Positions 9,199 to 18,349 of a DNA stretch of 64,000 bases are shown in pieces. How positions within the stretch are numbered: the stretch's first letter is position 1; the number at the start of each line of letters is the position of its first letter. The notes beneath the pieces are model-generated. The model was not told the origin of the DNA, ran no database searches, and worked only from the letters and a program-made list of their open reading frames with translations. Source of the stretch: Brenneria nigrifluens DSM 30175 = ATCC 13028 (lineage in GTDB: Bacteria; Pseudomonadota; Gammaproteobacteria; Enterobacterales; Enterobacteriaceae); assembly GCF_005484965.1 (NCBI RefSeq), contig NZ_CP034036.1:1798001-1862000 (forward strand), read 5' to 3'. Made by a program: the position numbers and the translations under genes.

Positions 9199-10152
9199 AT
9201 GTATACAAAAATAATCGGAACGGGCAGTTATCTGCCTGCGCAAATCAGGACCAACGCTGATTTAGAGAAGATGGTGGATACGTCCCACGAGTGGATCGTC
9301 ACGCGAACCGGGATCCGTGAGCGGCGCATCGCCGCCCCGGATGAAAATGTGGCGACGATGGGTTACCATGCCGCGCAAAAAGCGCTGGAAATGGCGGATA
9401 TTGATAAATCGCAGGTCGGTTTACTGATCGTCGCCACCACATCCGCAACGCATGCTTTCCCCAGCGCGGCCTGCGAGGTTCAACGGCTGCTCGGAATTAA
9501 AGATACCATCGCCTTTGATCTGGCCGCGGCCTGCGCGGGTTTTACCTACGCTCTCAGCGTTGCCGATCAGTACGTCAAAAATGGCGCGGTGGATTATGCT
9601 TTGGTTATCGGTTCTGATACCTTGTCCCGCACGCTGGACCCTGAAGATCGCGGTACGCTGATTCTGTTCGGCGACGGCGCGGGCGCCGTTTTATTGTCCG
9701 CGTCCGAGCAGCCCGGCATTTTATCCACCCATCTGCATGCGGATGGGCGCTACGGCGAGCTGTTGACGCTGCCGCACCCCGATCGCGAGCGTCCGGAAAA
9801 TCCGGCCTATCTGACGATGGCCGGCAATGAAGTGTTTAAAGTCGCCGTGACCGAGCTGGCGCATATCGTTGAAGAAACGCTGCGCGCGTCTCAACTGGAG
9901 AAAAGCGAGTTAGACTGGTTGGTGCCTCATCAGGCTAATTTACGCATTATCAGCGCCACGGCCAAAAAATTAGGCATGGGAATGGATAAGGTTGTGGTGA
10001 CGCTGGATCGTCATGGCAATACATCGGCGGCTTCCGTTCCCGCCGCGCTGGATGAAGCGGTGCGCGACGGCCGGATTAAACCGGGGCAGTTGGTTCTGCT
10101 GGAAGCATTCGGCGGCGGTTTTACCTGGGGTTCCGCGCTGGTTCGTTTTTGA
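9199..10152 (+). CDS. fabH: Beta-ketoacyl-ACP synthase III
   Basis: FabH starts fatty-acid synthesis by condensing acetyl-CoA with malonyl-ACP. The 317-residue protein has the E. coli length and the thiolase-fold catalytic triad: Cys112 in AAACAGF, His in VPHQANLRI (about 244) and Asn in HGNTSAAS (about 274). The N-terminal GTGSYLP and the WIVTRTGIRERR stretch are family-typical. It is tightly packed in the plsX-fabHDG operon, so co-transcription is expected. Confidence 0.98.
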   Translation: MYTKIIGTGSYLPAQIRTNADLEKMVDTSHEWIVTRTGIRERRIAAPDENVATMGYHAAQKALEMADIDKSQVGLLIVATTSATHAFPSAACEVQRLLGIKDTIAFDLAAACAGFTYALSVADQYVKNGAVDYALVIGSDTLSRTLDPEDRGTLILFGDGAGAVLLSASEQPGILSTHLHADGRYGELLTLPHPDRERPENPAYLTMAGNEVFKVAVTELAHIVEETLRASQLEKSELDWLVPHQANLRIISATAKKLGMGMDKVVVTLDRHGNTSAASVPAALDEAVRDGRIKPGQLVLLEAFGGGFTWGSALVRF

Positions 10153-10170
10153 TTAAACAGGATTTTTAAA

Positions 10171-11100
10171 ATGACGCAATTTGCAATGGTATTCCCGGGC
10201 CAGGGATCGCAAACCGTTGGCATGCTGGCCGAACTGGCGGCGGAATACCCGGTGGTGACCGAGACGTTTGCTCAGGCTTCCGCCGTTTTAGGTTATGATC
10301 TGTGGCAGCTTACCCAGCAGGGTCCGGTTGAAGAACTGAATAAAACCTGGCAGACCCAGCCCGCGTTGTTGACGGCATCCGTCGCCCTCTGGCGCGTCTG
10401 GCAACAGCAGAACGGGGAAACCCCCGCGCTGATGGCCGGGCATAGTCTGGGTGAGTACTCCGCTCTGGTTTGCGCCGGCGTGCTGGATTTCCAGCAGGCG
10501 GTTCGCCTGGTTGAATTGCGCGGCAAACTTATGCAGGAAGCGGTGCCGGAAGGCGCCGGGGCGATGTACGCGATCATCGGCCTGGATAATGACGCCATCG
10601 TTAAAGCCTGTGACGAATCCGCACAAGGGCAGGTGGTGTCGCCGGTAAATTTTAATTCTCCGGGACAGGTGGTGATTGCCGGGAATAAAGAAGCGGTCGA
10701 GCGCGCCGGCGCGGCCTGTAAAGCGGCGGGCGCCAAACGCGCGCTGCCATTGCCGGTAAGCGTTCCTTCGCACTGCGCGTTAATGGAGCCGGCGGCGAAA
10801 AAGCTGGCGGTGGCGCTGGAGTCGGTAGATTTCAATGAACCGGCAATTCCCGTGGTCAATAACGTCGATGCGCGGATTGAAACCTCGCCGGAAGCGATTC
10901 GCAGCGCGCTGGTGCGCCAGCTTTATCGTCCGGTGCGCTGGACCGAGTGCGTCGAATTTATTGCCTCTCAGGGCGTTGAATCGCTATTGGAAATCGGGCC
11001 GGGTAAAGTCCTTACCGGTTTGACTAAACGAATCGTTGCTACCCTGACAGCGGCCGCGGTGAACGATCCTGCTTCTCTGTCGGCGGCGCTTGAAAAATAA
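10171..11100 (+). CDS. fabD: Malonyl CoA-acyl carrier protein transacylase
   Basis: FabD moves malonyl groups from CoA to acyl carrier protein. The 309-residue protein has the GHSLGEYSAL nucleophile elbow with Ser92, the N-terminal FPGQGSQ motif, and VPSHCALM around the catalytic His near 201. Gln and Arg residues for malonyl binding are in the expected places. It lies 18 bp after fabH, with AGGATTTTTAAA before the ATG, and is followed by fabG. Confidence 0.98.
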   Translation: MTQFAMVFPGQGSQTVGMLAELAAEYPVVTETFAQASAVLGYDLWQLTQQGPVEELNKTWQTQPALLTASVALWRVWQQQNGETPALMAGHSLGEYSALVCAGVLDFQQAVRLVELRGKLMQEAVPEGAGAMYAIIGLDNDAIVKACDESAQGQVVSPVNFNSPGQVVIAGNKEAVERAGAACKAAGAKRALPLPVSVPSHCALMEPAAKKLAVALESVDFNEPAIPVVNNVDARIETSPEAIRSALVRQLYRPVRWTECVEFIASQGVESLLEIGPGKVLTGLTKRIVATLTAAAVNDPASLSAALEK

Positions 11101-11114
11101 CCATGGAGAAGACA

Positions 11115-11849
11115 ATGGGTTTTGAAGGAAAAATTGCGCTGGTAACGGGCGCAAGCCGCGGAATAGGGCGGGCTATCGCTGAGACGTTAGTCGCTCGCGG
11201 GGCAAAAGTCATTGGCACCGCAACCAGCGATAAGGGCGCTGAGGCAATCAGCGACTGGCTGGGCGAGAACGGTAAGGGTTATCGGCTGAACGTTGTCGAT
11301 GTGGCTTCGGTGGAAGAAACGTTGGCGCAGATGCGCGCCGAGTTTGGCGAAATCGATATTTTGATCAATAACGCCGGCATTACCCGCGATAATCTGCTGA
11401 TGCGGATGAAAGAAGACGAATGGCAGGATATTCTGGATACCAATTTGACATCGGTGTTCCGACTGTCTAAAGCTGTAATGCGCGCTATGATGAAAAAACG
11501 TTTTGGCCGTATCATTACCATCGGCTCGGTGATTGGAACGATGGGTAATGCCGGGCAGGCGAACTACGCGGCGGCAAAGGCCGGGCTGATTGGTTTCAGC
11601 AAGTCTCTTGCGCGTGAAGTCGCCTCCCGTGGTATTACGGTTAACGTTGTCGCGCCGGGGTTTATCGAAACAGATATGACTCAGACGTTGACAGAAGAAC
11701 AGCGAACAGGCATTTTGAGCCAGGTTCCCGCTAACCGGCTTGGTGCCGCTAAAGAAATCGCCAGTGCTGTTGCATTTTTAGCCTCTGATGAGGCGGGTTA
11801 CATTACTGGCGAAACATTGCATGTCAATGGCGGCATGTATATGATCTAA
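11115..11849 (+). CDS. fabG: 3-oxoacyl-ACP reductase FabG
   Basis: FabG is the NADPH-dependent reductase of the elongation cycle. From the ATG at 11115 the protein is 244 residues, as in E. coli; an in-frame ATG at 11103 would add MEKT, but GGAGAAG lies between the two and fits the later start. It is a classical SDR: GASRGIGR cofactor loop (about 12-19), NNAGITRDN, catalytic Ser in IGSV, YAAAKAG with Tyr and Lys (about 151 and 155), and a C-terminal HVNGGMYM. Confidence 0.97.
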   Translation: MGFEGKIALVTGASRGIGRAIAETLVARGAKVIGTATSDKGAEAISDWLGENGKGYRLNVVDVASVEETLAQMRAEFGEIDILINNAGITRDNLLMRMKEDEWQDILDTNLTSVFRLSKAVMRAMMKKRFGRIITIGSVIGTMGNAGQANYAAAKAGLIGFSKSLAREVASRGITVNVVAPGFIETDMTQTLTEEQRTGILSQVPANRLGAAKEIASAVAFLASDEAGYITGETLHVNGGMYMI

Positions 11850-12003
11850 AAAGCACGACAATTATTTGCGTTATTTGCGGCGATAACCGCAAAATAGCAC
11901 AAAATCGTGGTTCGACCAGCCGGGATTTTGTTGCATCTTTTTCAACATTTTATACACTACGAAAACCATCGCGAAAGCGAGTTTTGATAGGAAATTTAAG
12001 AGT

Positions 12004-12240
12004 ATGAGCACTATCGAAGAACGCGTTAAGAAAATCATCGTTGAACAGCTTGGTGTTAAGCAGGAAGAAGTCGTAAACAATGCTTCTTTCGTAGACGACC
12101 TCGGCGCTGATTCTCTTGACACCGTTGAGCTGGTAATGGCGCTGGAAGAAGAATTTGATACAGAAATTCCAGACGAAGAAGCTGAAAAAATCACGACTGT
12201 TCAGGCAGCCATTGATTTCATTCAGGCTAACCAGCAGTAA
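12004..12240 (+). CDS. acpP: Acyl carrier protein
   Basis: AcpP is the carrier of growing acyl chains. The 78-residue, strongly acidic protein has the DSL motif with Ser37, the 4'-phosphopantetheine attachment site, and is nearly identical to E. coli AcpP. The 154-bp gap upstream holds a likely dedicated promoter: TATACACT as a -10 at about 11951, with TTGCATC upstream. This fits the high demand for AcpP. A strong terminator follows, so fabF is largely separate. Confidence 0.99.
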   Translation: MSTIEERVKKIIVEQLGVKQEEVVNNASFVDDLGADSLDTVELVMALEEEFDTEIPDEEAEKITTVQAAIDFIQANQQ

Positions 12241-12251
12241 GCGAACATATC

Positions 12252-12281
12252 TAGGCGGTCATTCGACCGCCTAAGTTTTTT
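12252..12281 (+). terminator. Intrinsic terminator after acpP
   Basis: TAGGCGGTC, loop ATTC, GACCGCCTA, then AG and TTTTTT: a perfect 9-bp stem with a U tract, 11 bp after the acpP stop codon. Confidence 0.93.
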
Positions 12282-12320
12282 GTCCCGCGGCGTCATATTT
12301 TCCCTCCCTGGAGGACAAGC

Positions 12321-13562
12321 GTGTCTAAGCGTCGAGTAGTTGTGACCGGACTGGGCCTGTTATCTCCTGTCGGCAATACGGTTGAGTCCACCTGGAGTGC
12401 TCTTCTTGCCGGTCAGAGTGGCATCAGCCCGATCGACCATTTCGATACCAGTGCCTATGCAACCCGTTTTGCCGGGCTGGTAAAGGATTTTAACTGTGAG
12501 GAATTCATTTCGCGCAAAGAAGCGCGCAAGATGGATGCCTTTATCCAATACGGCATCGCCGCCGGCATTCAGGCCATGTGCGATTCCGGTCTTGAAGTAA
12601 CGGAAGAGAACGCGCCGCGCATCGGTGCGGCGATCGGTTCCGGCATTGGCGGCCTGGGTCTTATTGAAGAGAACCACAGTTCGCTGGTGAAGGGCGGTCC
12701 GCGTAAAATCAGTCCGTTCTTCGTGCCTTCAACCATCGTCAACATGGTTGCCGGGCATCTCACCATTATGTACAGATTGCGTGGCCCAAGTATTTCCATC
12801 GCCACCGCCTGTACCTCGGGTGTGCATAACATCGGCCATGCGGCGCGTATCATTGCCTATAACGACGCCGACGTCATGGTCGCCGGCGGGGCGGAAAAAG
12901 CCAGTACGCCGCTCGGCGTGGGTGGTTTTGGCGCGGCGCGCGCGCTGTCGACCCGTAACGATAACCCGCAGGCGGCAAGCCGTCCGTGGGATAAAGACCG
13001 CGATGGTTTCGTGCTGGGCGACGGTGCGGGTATCATGGTGCTGGAGGAGTACGAACACGCCAAAAAACGCGGCGCCAGAATTTATGCGGAAATCGTCGGC
13101 TTCGGCATGAGCAGCGACGCCTATCATATGACGTCGCCGCCGGCGGATGGCGCCGGGGCGGCGTTGGCGATGAAAAATACGCTGCGCGATGCGGGCGTTT
13201 CCGCATCCCAAATCGGTTATATCAACGCGCACGGCACATCCACCGCAGCGGGCGACCTGGCCGAGACGCAGGCGGTCAAATCCGTGTTTGGCGCTGATGC
13301 CGGCCGGGTATTGGTCAGCTCGACGAAATCGATGACCGGGCATTTACTGGGGGCGGCCGGGGCGATCGAGTCGATCTTCAGCATCCTGGCGCTACGCGAT
13401 CAGGCTATTCCCCCGACCATCAATCTGGATAACCCGGATGAAGGCTGCGATCTGGATTTCGTCCCCCACGAGGCGCGTCAGGTCAGCAATCTGGAGTATA
13501 CGTTGTGTAACTCCTTCGGTTTCGGCGGCACCAACGGTTCGCTGTTATTCCGTAAGGTGTGA
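12321..13562 (+). CDS. fabF: Beta-ketoacyl-ACP synthase II
   Basis: FabF condenses malonyl-ACP with long acyl-ACPs and elongates palmitoleate to cis-vaccenate in temperature adaptation. It is 413 residues from a GTG start preceded by GGAGG, the same unusual start as in E. coli. The catalytic Cys is in ATACTSG (164 counting Met), and the two His are in NAHGTSTAAGD and STKSMTGHLLGAAG. It ends the fab cluster and is closed by the terminator at 13578-13605. Confidence 0.98.
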   Translation: MSKRRVVVTGLGLLSPVGNTVESTWSALLAGQSGISPIDHFDTSAYATRFAGLVKDFNCEEFISRKEARKMDAFIQYGIAAGIQAMCDSGLEVTEENAPRIGAAIGSGIGGLGLIEENHSSLVKGGPRKISPFFVPSTIVNMVAGHLTIMYRLRGPSISIATACTSGVHNIGHAARIIAYNDADVMVAGGAEKASTPLGVGGFGAARALSTRNDNPQAASRPWDKDRDGFVLGDGAGIMVLEEYEHAKKRGARIYAEIVGFGMSSDAYHMTSPPADGAGAALAMKNTLRDAGVSASQIGYINAHGTSTAAGDLAETQAVKSVFGADAGRVLVSSTKSMTGHLLGAAGAIESIFSILALRDQAIPPTINLDNPDEGCDLDFVPHEARQVSNLEYTLCNSFGFGGTNGSLLFRKV

Positions 13563-13577
13563 TCGTCAACGTCTTGT

Positions 13578-13605
13578 AAAAAACCCGGTTTCCGGGTTTT
13601 TTTTT
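13578..13605 (+). terminator. Intrinsic terminator after fabF
   Basis: AAAAAACCCGG, loop TTT, CCGGG followed by a run of nine T: a strong rho-independent terminator 15 bp after the fabF stop codon. Confidence 0.93.
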
Positions 13606-13724
13606 GTGTTGTGACGAACCATTCGTGGTTGCCCCCCTTACCTGCGTAAAATCGGACTGGGTGACTTGTGTGCCCCTCCCGTTTGCTGGCAAGCTGACGG
13701 CATTTAGCCGAAAGGAAGAAATAG

Positions 13725-14522
13725 ATGCAGTGGATTAATGGTCGCATACAGGAACAGTTAGCGGTATCTGATCGCGGCACCCAGTTTGGCGACGGGTGTT
13801 TTACCACCGCCAGAGTACGCGGTGGCGAGATCGTCTGGCTTGACAGGCATCAGGCTCGCTTACGGCAGGCGGCGGAACGTTTGATGCTGCCCGCCATTGA
13901 CTGGCCGTTATTGCGGCAGGAGATGAACCTGGCGGCGCAAGGTCGCAGTGAAGGCATCGTTAAAGTCATGCTTACCCGGGGATCGGGCGGACGGGGATAT
14001 GGCATTCAGGGCTGCGATAGCCCGACGCGGATCGTGATGCAGGCTGACTATCCCGCTCATTATTCCCATTGGCGCGAGCAGGGTATCAGCCTGCGCCTCA
14101 GTTCGGTTACATTAGCCAGAAGTCGGTTGCTGGCGGGTATAAAGCATCTGAATCGCCTGGAACAGGTTCTGATTCGTATCGATCTAGAACAGCGCGCGGC
14201 CGATGAGGTCTTGGTGCTTGACACCGCCGGGACGCTAGTGGAATGCTGTGCGGCTAATTTGTTCTGGCGCAAGGGAAATCGCGTGTATACGCCGGATTTA
14301 TCCTATGCCGGGGTGGATGGCGTAGCCAGGCAACACGTCATTTCACTGCTGGCGGATTCCGCGTTCGAGCTGCATGTCGTCACCGAGCCGGTAGACACGC
14401 TGGCGGATGCGGATGAGGTGATTATTTGCAACGCATTAATGCCGATTGTTCCCGTAAACCAGGCCGAGACCTGGCGTTATCGCTCCAGAGATCTGTATCG
14501 GTTCCTGAGCACTGACCGTTAG
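13725..14522 (+). CDS. pabC: Aminodeoxychorismate lyase
   Basis: PabC is the PLP enzyme that releases p-aminobenzoate and pyruvate from aminodeoxychorismate for folate synthesis. The 265-residue protein has the class IV aminotransferase fold: DRGTQFGDGCFTTARV near the N-terminus, the Schiff-base Lys in AGIKHLNRLEQV (about 142), and ECCAANLFW. It begins the pabC-mltG-tmk-holB-ycfH run. The intergenic region after fabF holds its likely promoter. Confidence 0.96.
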   Translation: MQWINGRIQEQLAVSDRGTQFGDGCFTTARVRGGEIVWLDRHQARLRQAAERLMLPAIDWPLLRQEMNLAAQGRSEGIVKVMLTRGSGGRGYGIQGCDSPTRIVMQADYPAHYSHWREQGISLRLSSVTLARSRLLAGIKHLNRLEQVLIRIDLEQRAADEVLVLDTAGTLVECCAANLFWRKGNRVYTPDLSYAGVDGVARQHVISLLADSAFELHVVTEPVDTLADADEVIICNALMPIVPVNQAETWRYRSRDLYRFLSTDR

Positions 14523-14536
14523 CCTTTGGTTGATTT

Positions 14537-15559
14537 ATGAACAGAAAGAAGATTACCATTCTGCTGCCGGCGCTATTGCTGCTGGCCCTGTTGCTGCTGT
14601 GGCAGAAAATACAGCAATTTGCCGCTTCGCCGCTGGCCATCAAACAGGAAACCATTTTTACCCTTCCGGCCGGCACCGGCCGTGAGGGATTGGAAAAATT
14701 ACTGCTGGACCAGCAGGCGATCGCCGACGGAGCCCTGTTTCCCTGGCTGCTGCGCATTGAGCCGGAGCTGGCGAACTTCAAGGCGGGAACCTACCGTTTT
14801 ACGCCGGCGATGACGGTGCGCGAAATGCTGGCGCTGTTATCCAGCGGCAAAGAGGCGCAGTTCGCCATTCGCTTTGTTGAGGGTTCCCGCCTGAAGGAAT
14901 GGCTCGAAACGCTGCGCCAGTCTCCCTATATTAAACATACGCTGGCGGATAAAAACGTGCGCGAGATTGCCGAACAGCTGGGGATAAGGGATAAACCCAA
15001 TCCGGAAGGATGGTTCTATCCCGATACCTATATGTACACCGCCAATACTGCCGACGGCGCCTTGCTGCAACGCGCCCATCAGCGCATGAAGAAAACGGTG
15101 GACGAGGTATGGAAAGGGCGTGAGGATGGGTTACCCTATAAAACGCCCGATGAACTGTTAACCATGGCATCGGTCATCGAAAAGGAGACGGCGATCGGTG
15201 CAGAACGTCCGCAGGTGGCGTCCGTTTTCATCAACCGCCTGCGCGTCGGTATGCGTTTGCAAACCGATCCGACGGTTATTTACGGCATGGGTGACGCCTA
15301 TACGGGCGTGATTACCCGCAAGGCGCTGGATACGCCGACGCCCTACAATACCTACGTGATTCCCGGTTTACCGCCGACGCCGATAGCCATGCCGGGAAAA
15401 GCGTCGCTGGATGCGGCCGCTCATCCGGCTAAAACGTCGTACCTTTACTTTGTAGCCGATGGCAAAGGCGGACACAGCTTCACTACCAACCTTGCAGACC
15501 ATAATCGCGCTGTAAGGCAATACCGCTCAGCGTTAAAGGAACGGGATGGACAACAGTAA
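14537..15559 (+). CDS. mltG: Endolytic murein transglycosylase MltG
   Basis: MltG cleaves nascent glycan strands and sets their length. The 340-residue protein equals the E. coli length. It has a short cytoplasmic start, one membrane segment (ITILLPALLLLALLLLW), a LysM-like part, and the YceG catalytic domain with ASVIEKETA (catalytic Glu about 219) and VFINRL, RLQTDPTVIYG and NTYVIPGLPPTPI. It sits 14 bp after pabC and overlaps tmk by 14 bp, so translation is probably coupled. Confidence 0.97.
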   Translation: MNRKKITILLPALLLLALLLLWQKIQQFAASPLAIKQETIFTLPAGTGREGLEKLLLDQQAIADGALFPWLLRIEPELANFKAGTYRFTPAMTVREMLALLSSGKEAQFAIRFVEGSRLKEWLETLRQSPYIKHTLADKNVREIAEQLGIRDKPNPEGWFYPDTYMYTANTADGALLQRAHQRMKKTVDEVWKGREDGLPYKTPDELLTMASVIEKETAIGAERPQVASVFINRLRVGMRLQTDPTVIYGMGDAYTGVITRKALDTPTPYNTYVIPGLPPTPIAMPGKASLDAAAHPAKTSYLYFVADGKGGHSFTTNLADHNRAVRQYRSALKERDGQQ

Positions 15560-16202
15560 ATTTATCGTCTTGGAAGGTTTGGAAGGCGCAGGGAAAACCA
15601 GCGCGCGCAACGTGGTGGTCGAGACGCTGGGCGAGTACGGCGTTGATAAGGTGATTTTTACCCGTGAACCCGGCGGTACGCCGCTGGCGGAAAAGCTGCG
15701 TGAGTTGATCAAGCAGGGGACGGCCGACGAGAAGGTAACGGATAAAGCCGAAATTCTGATGCTGTATGCCGCCCGCGTCCAACTGGTGGAAAATGTGATC
15801 AAGCCGGCGCTGGCTCAGGGGAACTGGGTGATTGGAGATCGCCACGATCTCTCCTCCCAGGCCTATCAGGGGGGAGGGCGCGGCATCGACCCGCAGCTGC
15901 TGCTATCGCTGCGCGACGCGGTGCTGGGGGATTTCCGCCCGGATCTGACGCTGTATCTCGACCTGCCGCCGGCGCTGGGGCTGCAACGCGCCCGCCAGCG
16001 CGGGGAATTGGACCGCATCGAGCAGGAGTCGTTCGCCTTTTTTGAGCGAACCCGCGCGCGCTATCGGGCGTTGGCGGCGCAGGATCGCAGCATCCTCACC
16101 ATCGATGCGTCGCAGCCGCTGGCAAACGTCCGCGCCGACATTCAGGCGGTATTACGCCAGTGGCTGCAAAATCAGGGATTACACCCGCGGGATGGCGTCT
16201 GA
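15546..16202 (+). CDS. tmk: Thymidylate kinase
   Basis: Tmk phosphorylates dTMP to dTDP. The 218-residue protein has the P-loop GLEGAGKTS (residues 11-19), the DR(H/Y) motif in GDRHDLSSQAYQGGGR (this branch has the enterobacterial H) and a LID-type segment RQRGELDRIEQE. The start lies inside the end of mltG, and the stop TGA shares one base with the holB ATG, a sign of tight coupling. Confidence 0.97.
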   Translation: MDNSKFIVLEGLEGAGKTSARNVVVETLGEYGVDKVIFTREPGGTPLAEKLRELIKQGTADEKVTDKAEILMLYAARVQLVENVIKPALAQGNWVIGDRHDLSSQAYQGGGRGIDPQLLLSLRDAVLGDFRPDLTLYLDLPPALGLQRARQRGELDRIEQESFAFFERTRARYRALAAQDRSILTIDASQPLANVRADIQAVLRQWLQNQGLHPRDGV

Positions 16203-17215
16203 TGGACTGGTATCCTTGGCTTAATGCGTCATACCGCCAGTTGATCGGCCAATACCAGGCGGGGCGGGGACACCACGCCATATTGCTGCATGCTTTATCC
16301 GGCATGGGTGAGGACTCGCTGGTTTATGCACTGAGCCGCTGGCTGATGTGCCAGCATCCGGAAGGGATGAAAAGTTGCGGCAAGTGCCATTCCTGTCATC
16401 TGATGATCGCCGGGACGCATCCTGACTGGTATGTGCTGAGCCCGGAAAAAGGCAAACAGAGCCTGGGGATCGACCCGGTGCGGGAAGTGCTGGATAAGCT
16501 GTATCAGCACGCCCGACAGGGCGGCGCGAAAGTGATATGGCTGCCGTCGGCGGAGCAGCTTACCGAAGCGGCGGCCAATGCGCTGCTTAAAACGCTGGAA
16601 GAACCGCCGCAGGGAACCTATTTTTTGTTTGGCTGCCGTGAACCCGCCCGTCTGTTGGCGACGCTGCGCAGCCGTTGCCTGTATCATTATCTGGGCGTTC
16701 CGGATGAAACGCACGGCATCCTGTGGCTGAATTCGCGCCATCGGCATGATAAGCAGGCGTTGCGCACCGCGTTAAGATTGCAGGCCGGCGCCCCGCTGGC
16801 GGCGGAGAAACTGTTGCAAGCGGAACGATGGCAGCAGCGCACGGCGTTATGCCAGGCCTTCTCCGCCGTGCTCTCCTCGCACGATCTTCTGTCGCTGACG
16901 CCGCAGCTTAATCATGATGATGCCGCCGAGCGTATTCACTGGCTGGCATCGCTGCTGCTGGATGCGGTGAAGTGGCAGCAGGGCGCGGGAGATCATCTGG
17001 TGAATCTGGATCAGCCGGCGTTGATTGAACGTCTGGCCAATGAATCCGCCAATCCCCAGCTACAGTACGAACTGCATCAATGGTTGGCCTGTCGGCAAAA
17101 GTTACTGACGATAGCCGCGGTGAACCGTGAGCTATTATTAACCGAGCGGTTGCTTGACGGCGAACAGAGCCTGTCCACGGCTGTCCAGCGGCGCTTTCAT
17201 CCCTTTTCCGCATAA
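16202..17215 (+). CDS. holB: DNA polymerase III subunit delta'
   Basis: HolB is the delta' stator of the clamp loader. Starting at the ATG overlapping the tmk stop, the protein is 337 residues (MDWYPWLNASYRQLIGQYQ), aligning with E. coli MRWYPWLRPDFEKLVASYQ; 14 upstream in-frame codons are not family sequence. The zinc module is CGKCHSCH with an earlier Cys in LMCQHP. The P-loop position is degenerate (ALSGMGEDSL), as expected for delta', which does not hydrolyse ATP. TLEEPP and the SRC arginine-finger motif (TLRSRC) are present. Confidence 0.96.
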   Translation: MDWYPWLNASYRQLIGQYQAGRGHHAILLHALSGMGEDSLVYALSRWLMCQHPEGMKSCGKCHSCHLMIAGTHPDWYVLSPEKGKQSLGIDPVREVLDKLYQHARQGGAKVIWLPSAEQLTEAAANALLKTLEEPPQGTYFLFGCREPARLLATLRSRCLYHYLGVPDETHGILWLNSRHRHDKQALRTALRLQAGAPLAAEKLLQAERWQQRTALCQAFSAVLSSHDLLSLTPQLNHDDAAERIHWLASLLLDAVKWQQGAGDHLVNLDQPALIERLANESANPQLQYELHQWLACRQKLLTIAAVNRELLLTERLLDGEQSLSTAVQRRFHPFSA

Positions 17216-17237
17216 TCGATTTCGAGTAAATAGCATC

Positions 17238-18032
17238 ATGTTGTTAGTTGATTCCCATTGCCATCTTGACGGGCTGGATTATCAGTCATTGCATAAAGAC
17301 GTCGCCGACGTACTGGATAAAGCCAAACGGCGCGACGTTGGTTTCATCCTGGCGGTTGCCACCACGCTTCCCGGATTCCGCGCCATGACGCAGCTGATCG
17401 GCGAGCGGGATAACGTCGCCTTCTCCTGCGGCGTTCATCCGTTAAATCAGGATGCGCCCTACGATTACGCCGAGCTGCGCCGGCTTGCCGCGTCCGATAG
17501 CGTCGTGGCGCTGGGGGAGACGGGGCTGGATTACCACTATCAGGAAGAGACGAAAGCGCAGCAGCAGGCATCGTTTCGCGAGCACATTCGTATCGGCAAC
17601 CAGTTTAACAAGCCGGTTATCGTCCACACCCGTGCGGCGCGGGAAGATACGCTGGCGATTCTGCAAGAAGAACAGGCGGAGAAGTGCGGCGGCGTGCTGC
17701 ACTGTTTTACCGAAGATTTAGCCACGGCGAAGATCCTGCTGGATATGGGCTTCTATATTTCGTTTTCCGGCATTGTGACATTCCGTACCGCGGAAGCGCT
17801 GCGCGAGGTGGCGCGTTATGTGCCGTTGGATCGGATGCTGATTGAAACGGATTCCCCCTGGCTGGCGCCGGTCCCTTTTCGAGGGCAGGAGAACCAGCCC
17901 GCCTATGTCCGGGATGTGGCGGAGTATTTGTCCGTGCTTAAAGGCGTAACGCTGGAGAGTCTGGCGGCGGCCACCACCGAGAATTTTTCCCGTCTGTTCC
18001 ATATCGATTCGGCACGGTTGACCACAGGGTAA
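17238..18032 (+). CDS. ycfH: TatD-family metal-dependent hydrolase YcfH
   Basis: YcfH is a TatD-type TIM-barrel hydrolase, probably a DNase or nucleic-acid hydrolase; the physiological substrate is unknown. The start MLLVDSHCHLDGLDYQSLH matches the family, and the 28 codons upstream overlapping holB are rejected. The metal ligands are visible: HCHLD (N-terminal), GETGLDYH (Glu about 90), HTR (His about 129), LHCFTED (His) and ETDSPW (Asp). The product is 264 residues. It is the last gene of the pabC operon, ahead of the ptsG regulatory region. Confidence 0.93.
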   Translation: MLLVDSHCHLDGLDYQSLHKDVADVLDKAKRRDVGFILAVATTLPGFRAMTQLIGERDNVAFSCGVHPLNQDAPYDYAELRRLAASDSVVALGETGLDYHYQEETKAQQQASFREHIRIGNQFNKPVIVHTRAAREDTLAILQEEQAEKCGGVLHCFTEDLATAKILLDMGFYISFSGIVTFRTAEALREVARYVPLDRMLIETDSPWLAPVPFRGQENQPAYVRDVAEYLSVLKGVTLESLAAATTENFSRLFHIDSARLTTG

Positions 18033-18188
18033 TAGTGGTTGAGAATAGCCGAGTTTTTTTGGGCTGTGTAATTAATAGCGATAGATGCGCACTCTGGATA
18101 AGGCTTCTTTCTCCGGGGATGGGCGTTTTTTAGTCATATATCATTAAGAAGCTAAAATTATGCGCTTTTTAGACTTGCCGGCTTGTTG

Positions 18189-18210
18189 AAACGTGATAGC
18201 AGTCAAACAC
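18189..18210 (+). promoter_or_regulatory. CRP site upstream of ptsG
   Basis: The core CGTGA-TAGCAG-TCAAA (18192-18207) fits TGTGA-N6-TCACA with two mismatches and resembles the known CRP site of E. coli ptsG. Activation of ptsG by cAMP-CRP is established for E. coli and inferred here. Confidence 0.65.
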
Positions 18211-18221
18211 TGCCGGCGCTA

Positions 18222-18246
18222 TTTATTTTACTCTGCGTAAAAATTA
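18222..18246 (+). promoter_or_regulatory. Mlc operator and promoter region of ptsG
   Basis: The stretch with TATTTTA, CTCTGCG and TAAAAATTAA closely resembles the Mlc operator of E. coli ptsG, as recalled. A small GGGG/CCCC hairpin follows at about 18249-18266, as in E. coli. Mlc represses ptsG when no glucose is transported. Confidence 0.6.
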
Positions 18247-18324
18247 AAGGGGGCTAAGACACCCCGAATAGGTAAAGGGTATTTCCCCACCTTTACGCAT
18301 ATGAAGCATCAAGCAGTAAAAGTA

Positions 18325-18346
18325 CTATTACTCAGGAGCACACTCA
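18325..18346 (+). promoter_or_regulatory. SgrS-pairing region and ribosome site of ptsG mRNA
   Basis: ACTCAGGAGCACACTCAATT directly before the ptsG ATG is conserved with the E. coli segment that pairs with the sRNA SgrS during glucose-phosphate stress; it includes the AGGAG Shine-Dalgarno. The sRNA itself is not in this window. Confidence 0.6.
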
Positions 18347-18349
18347 ATT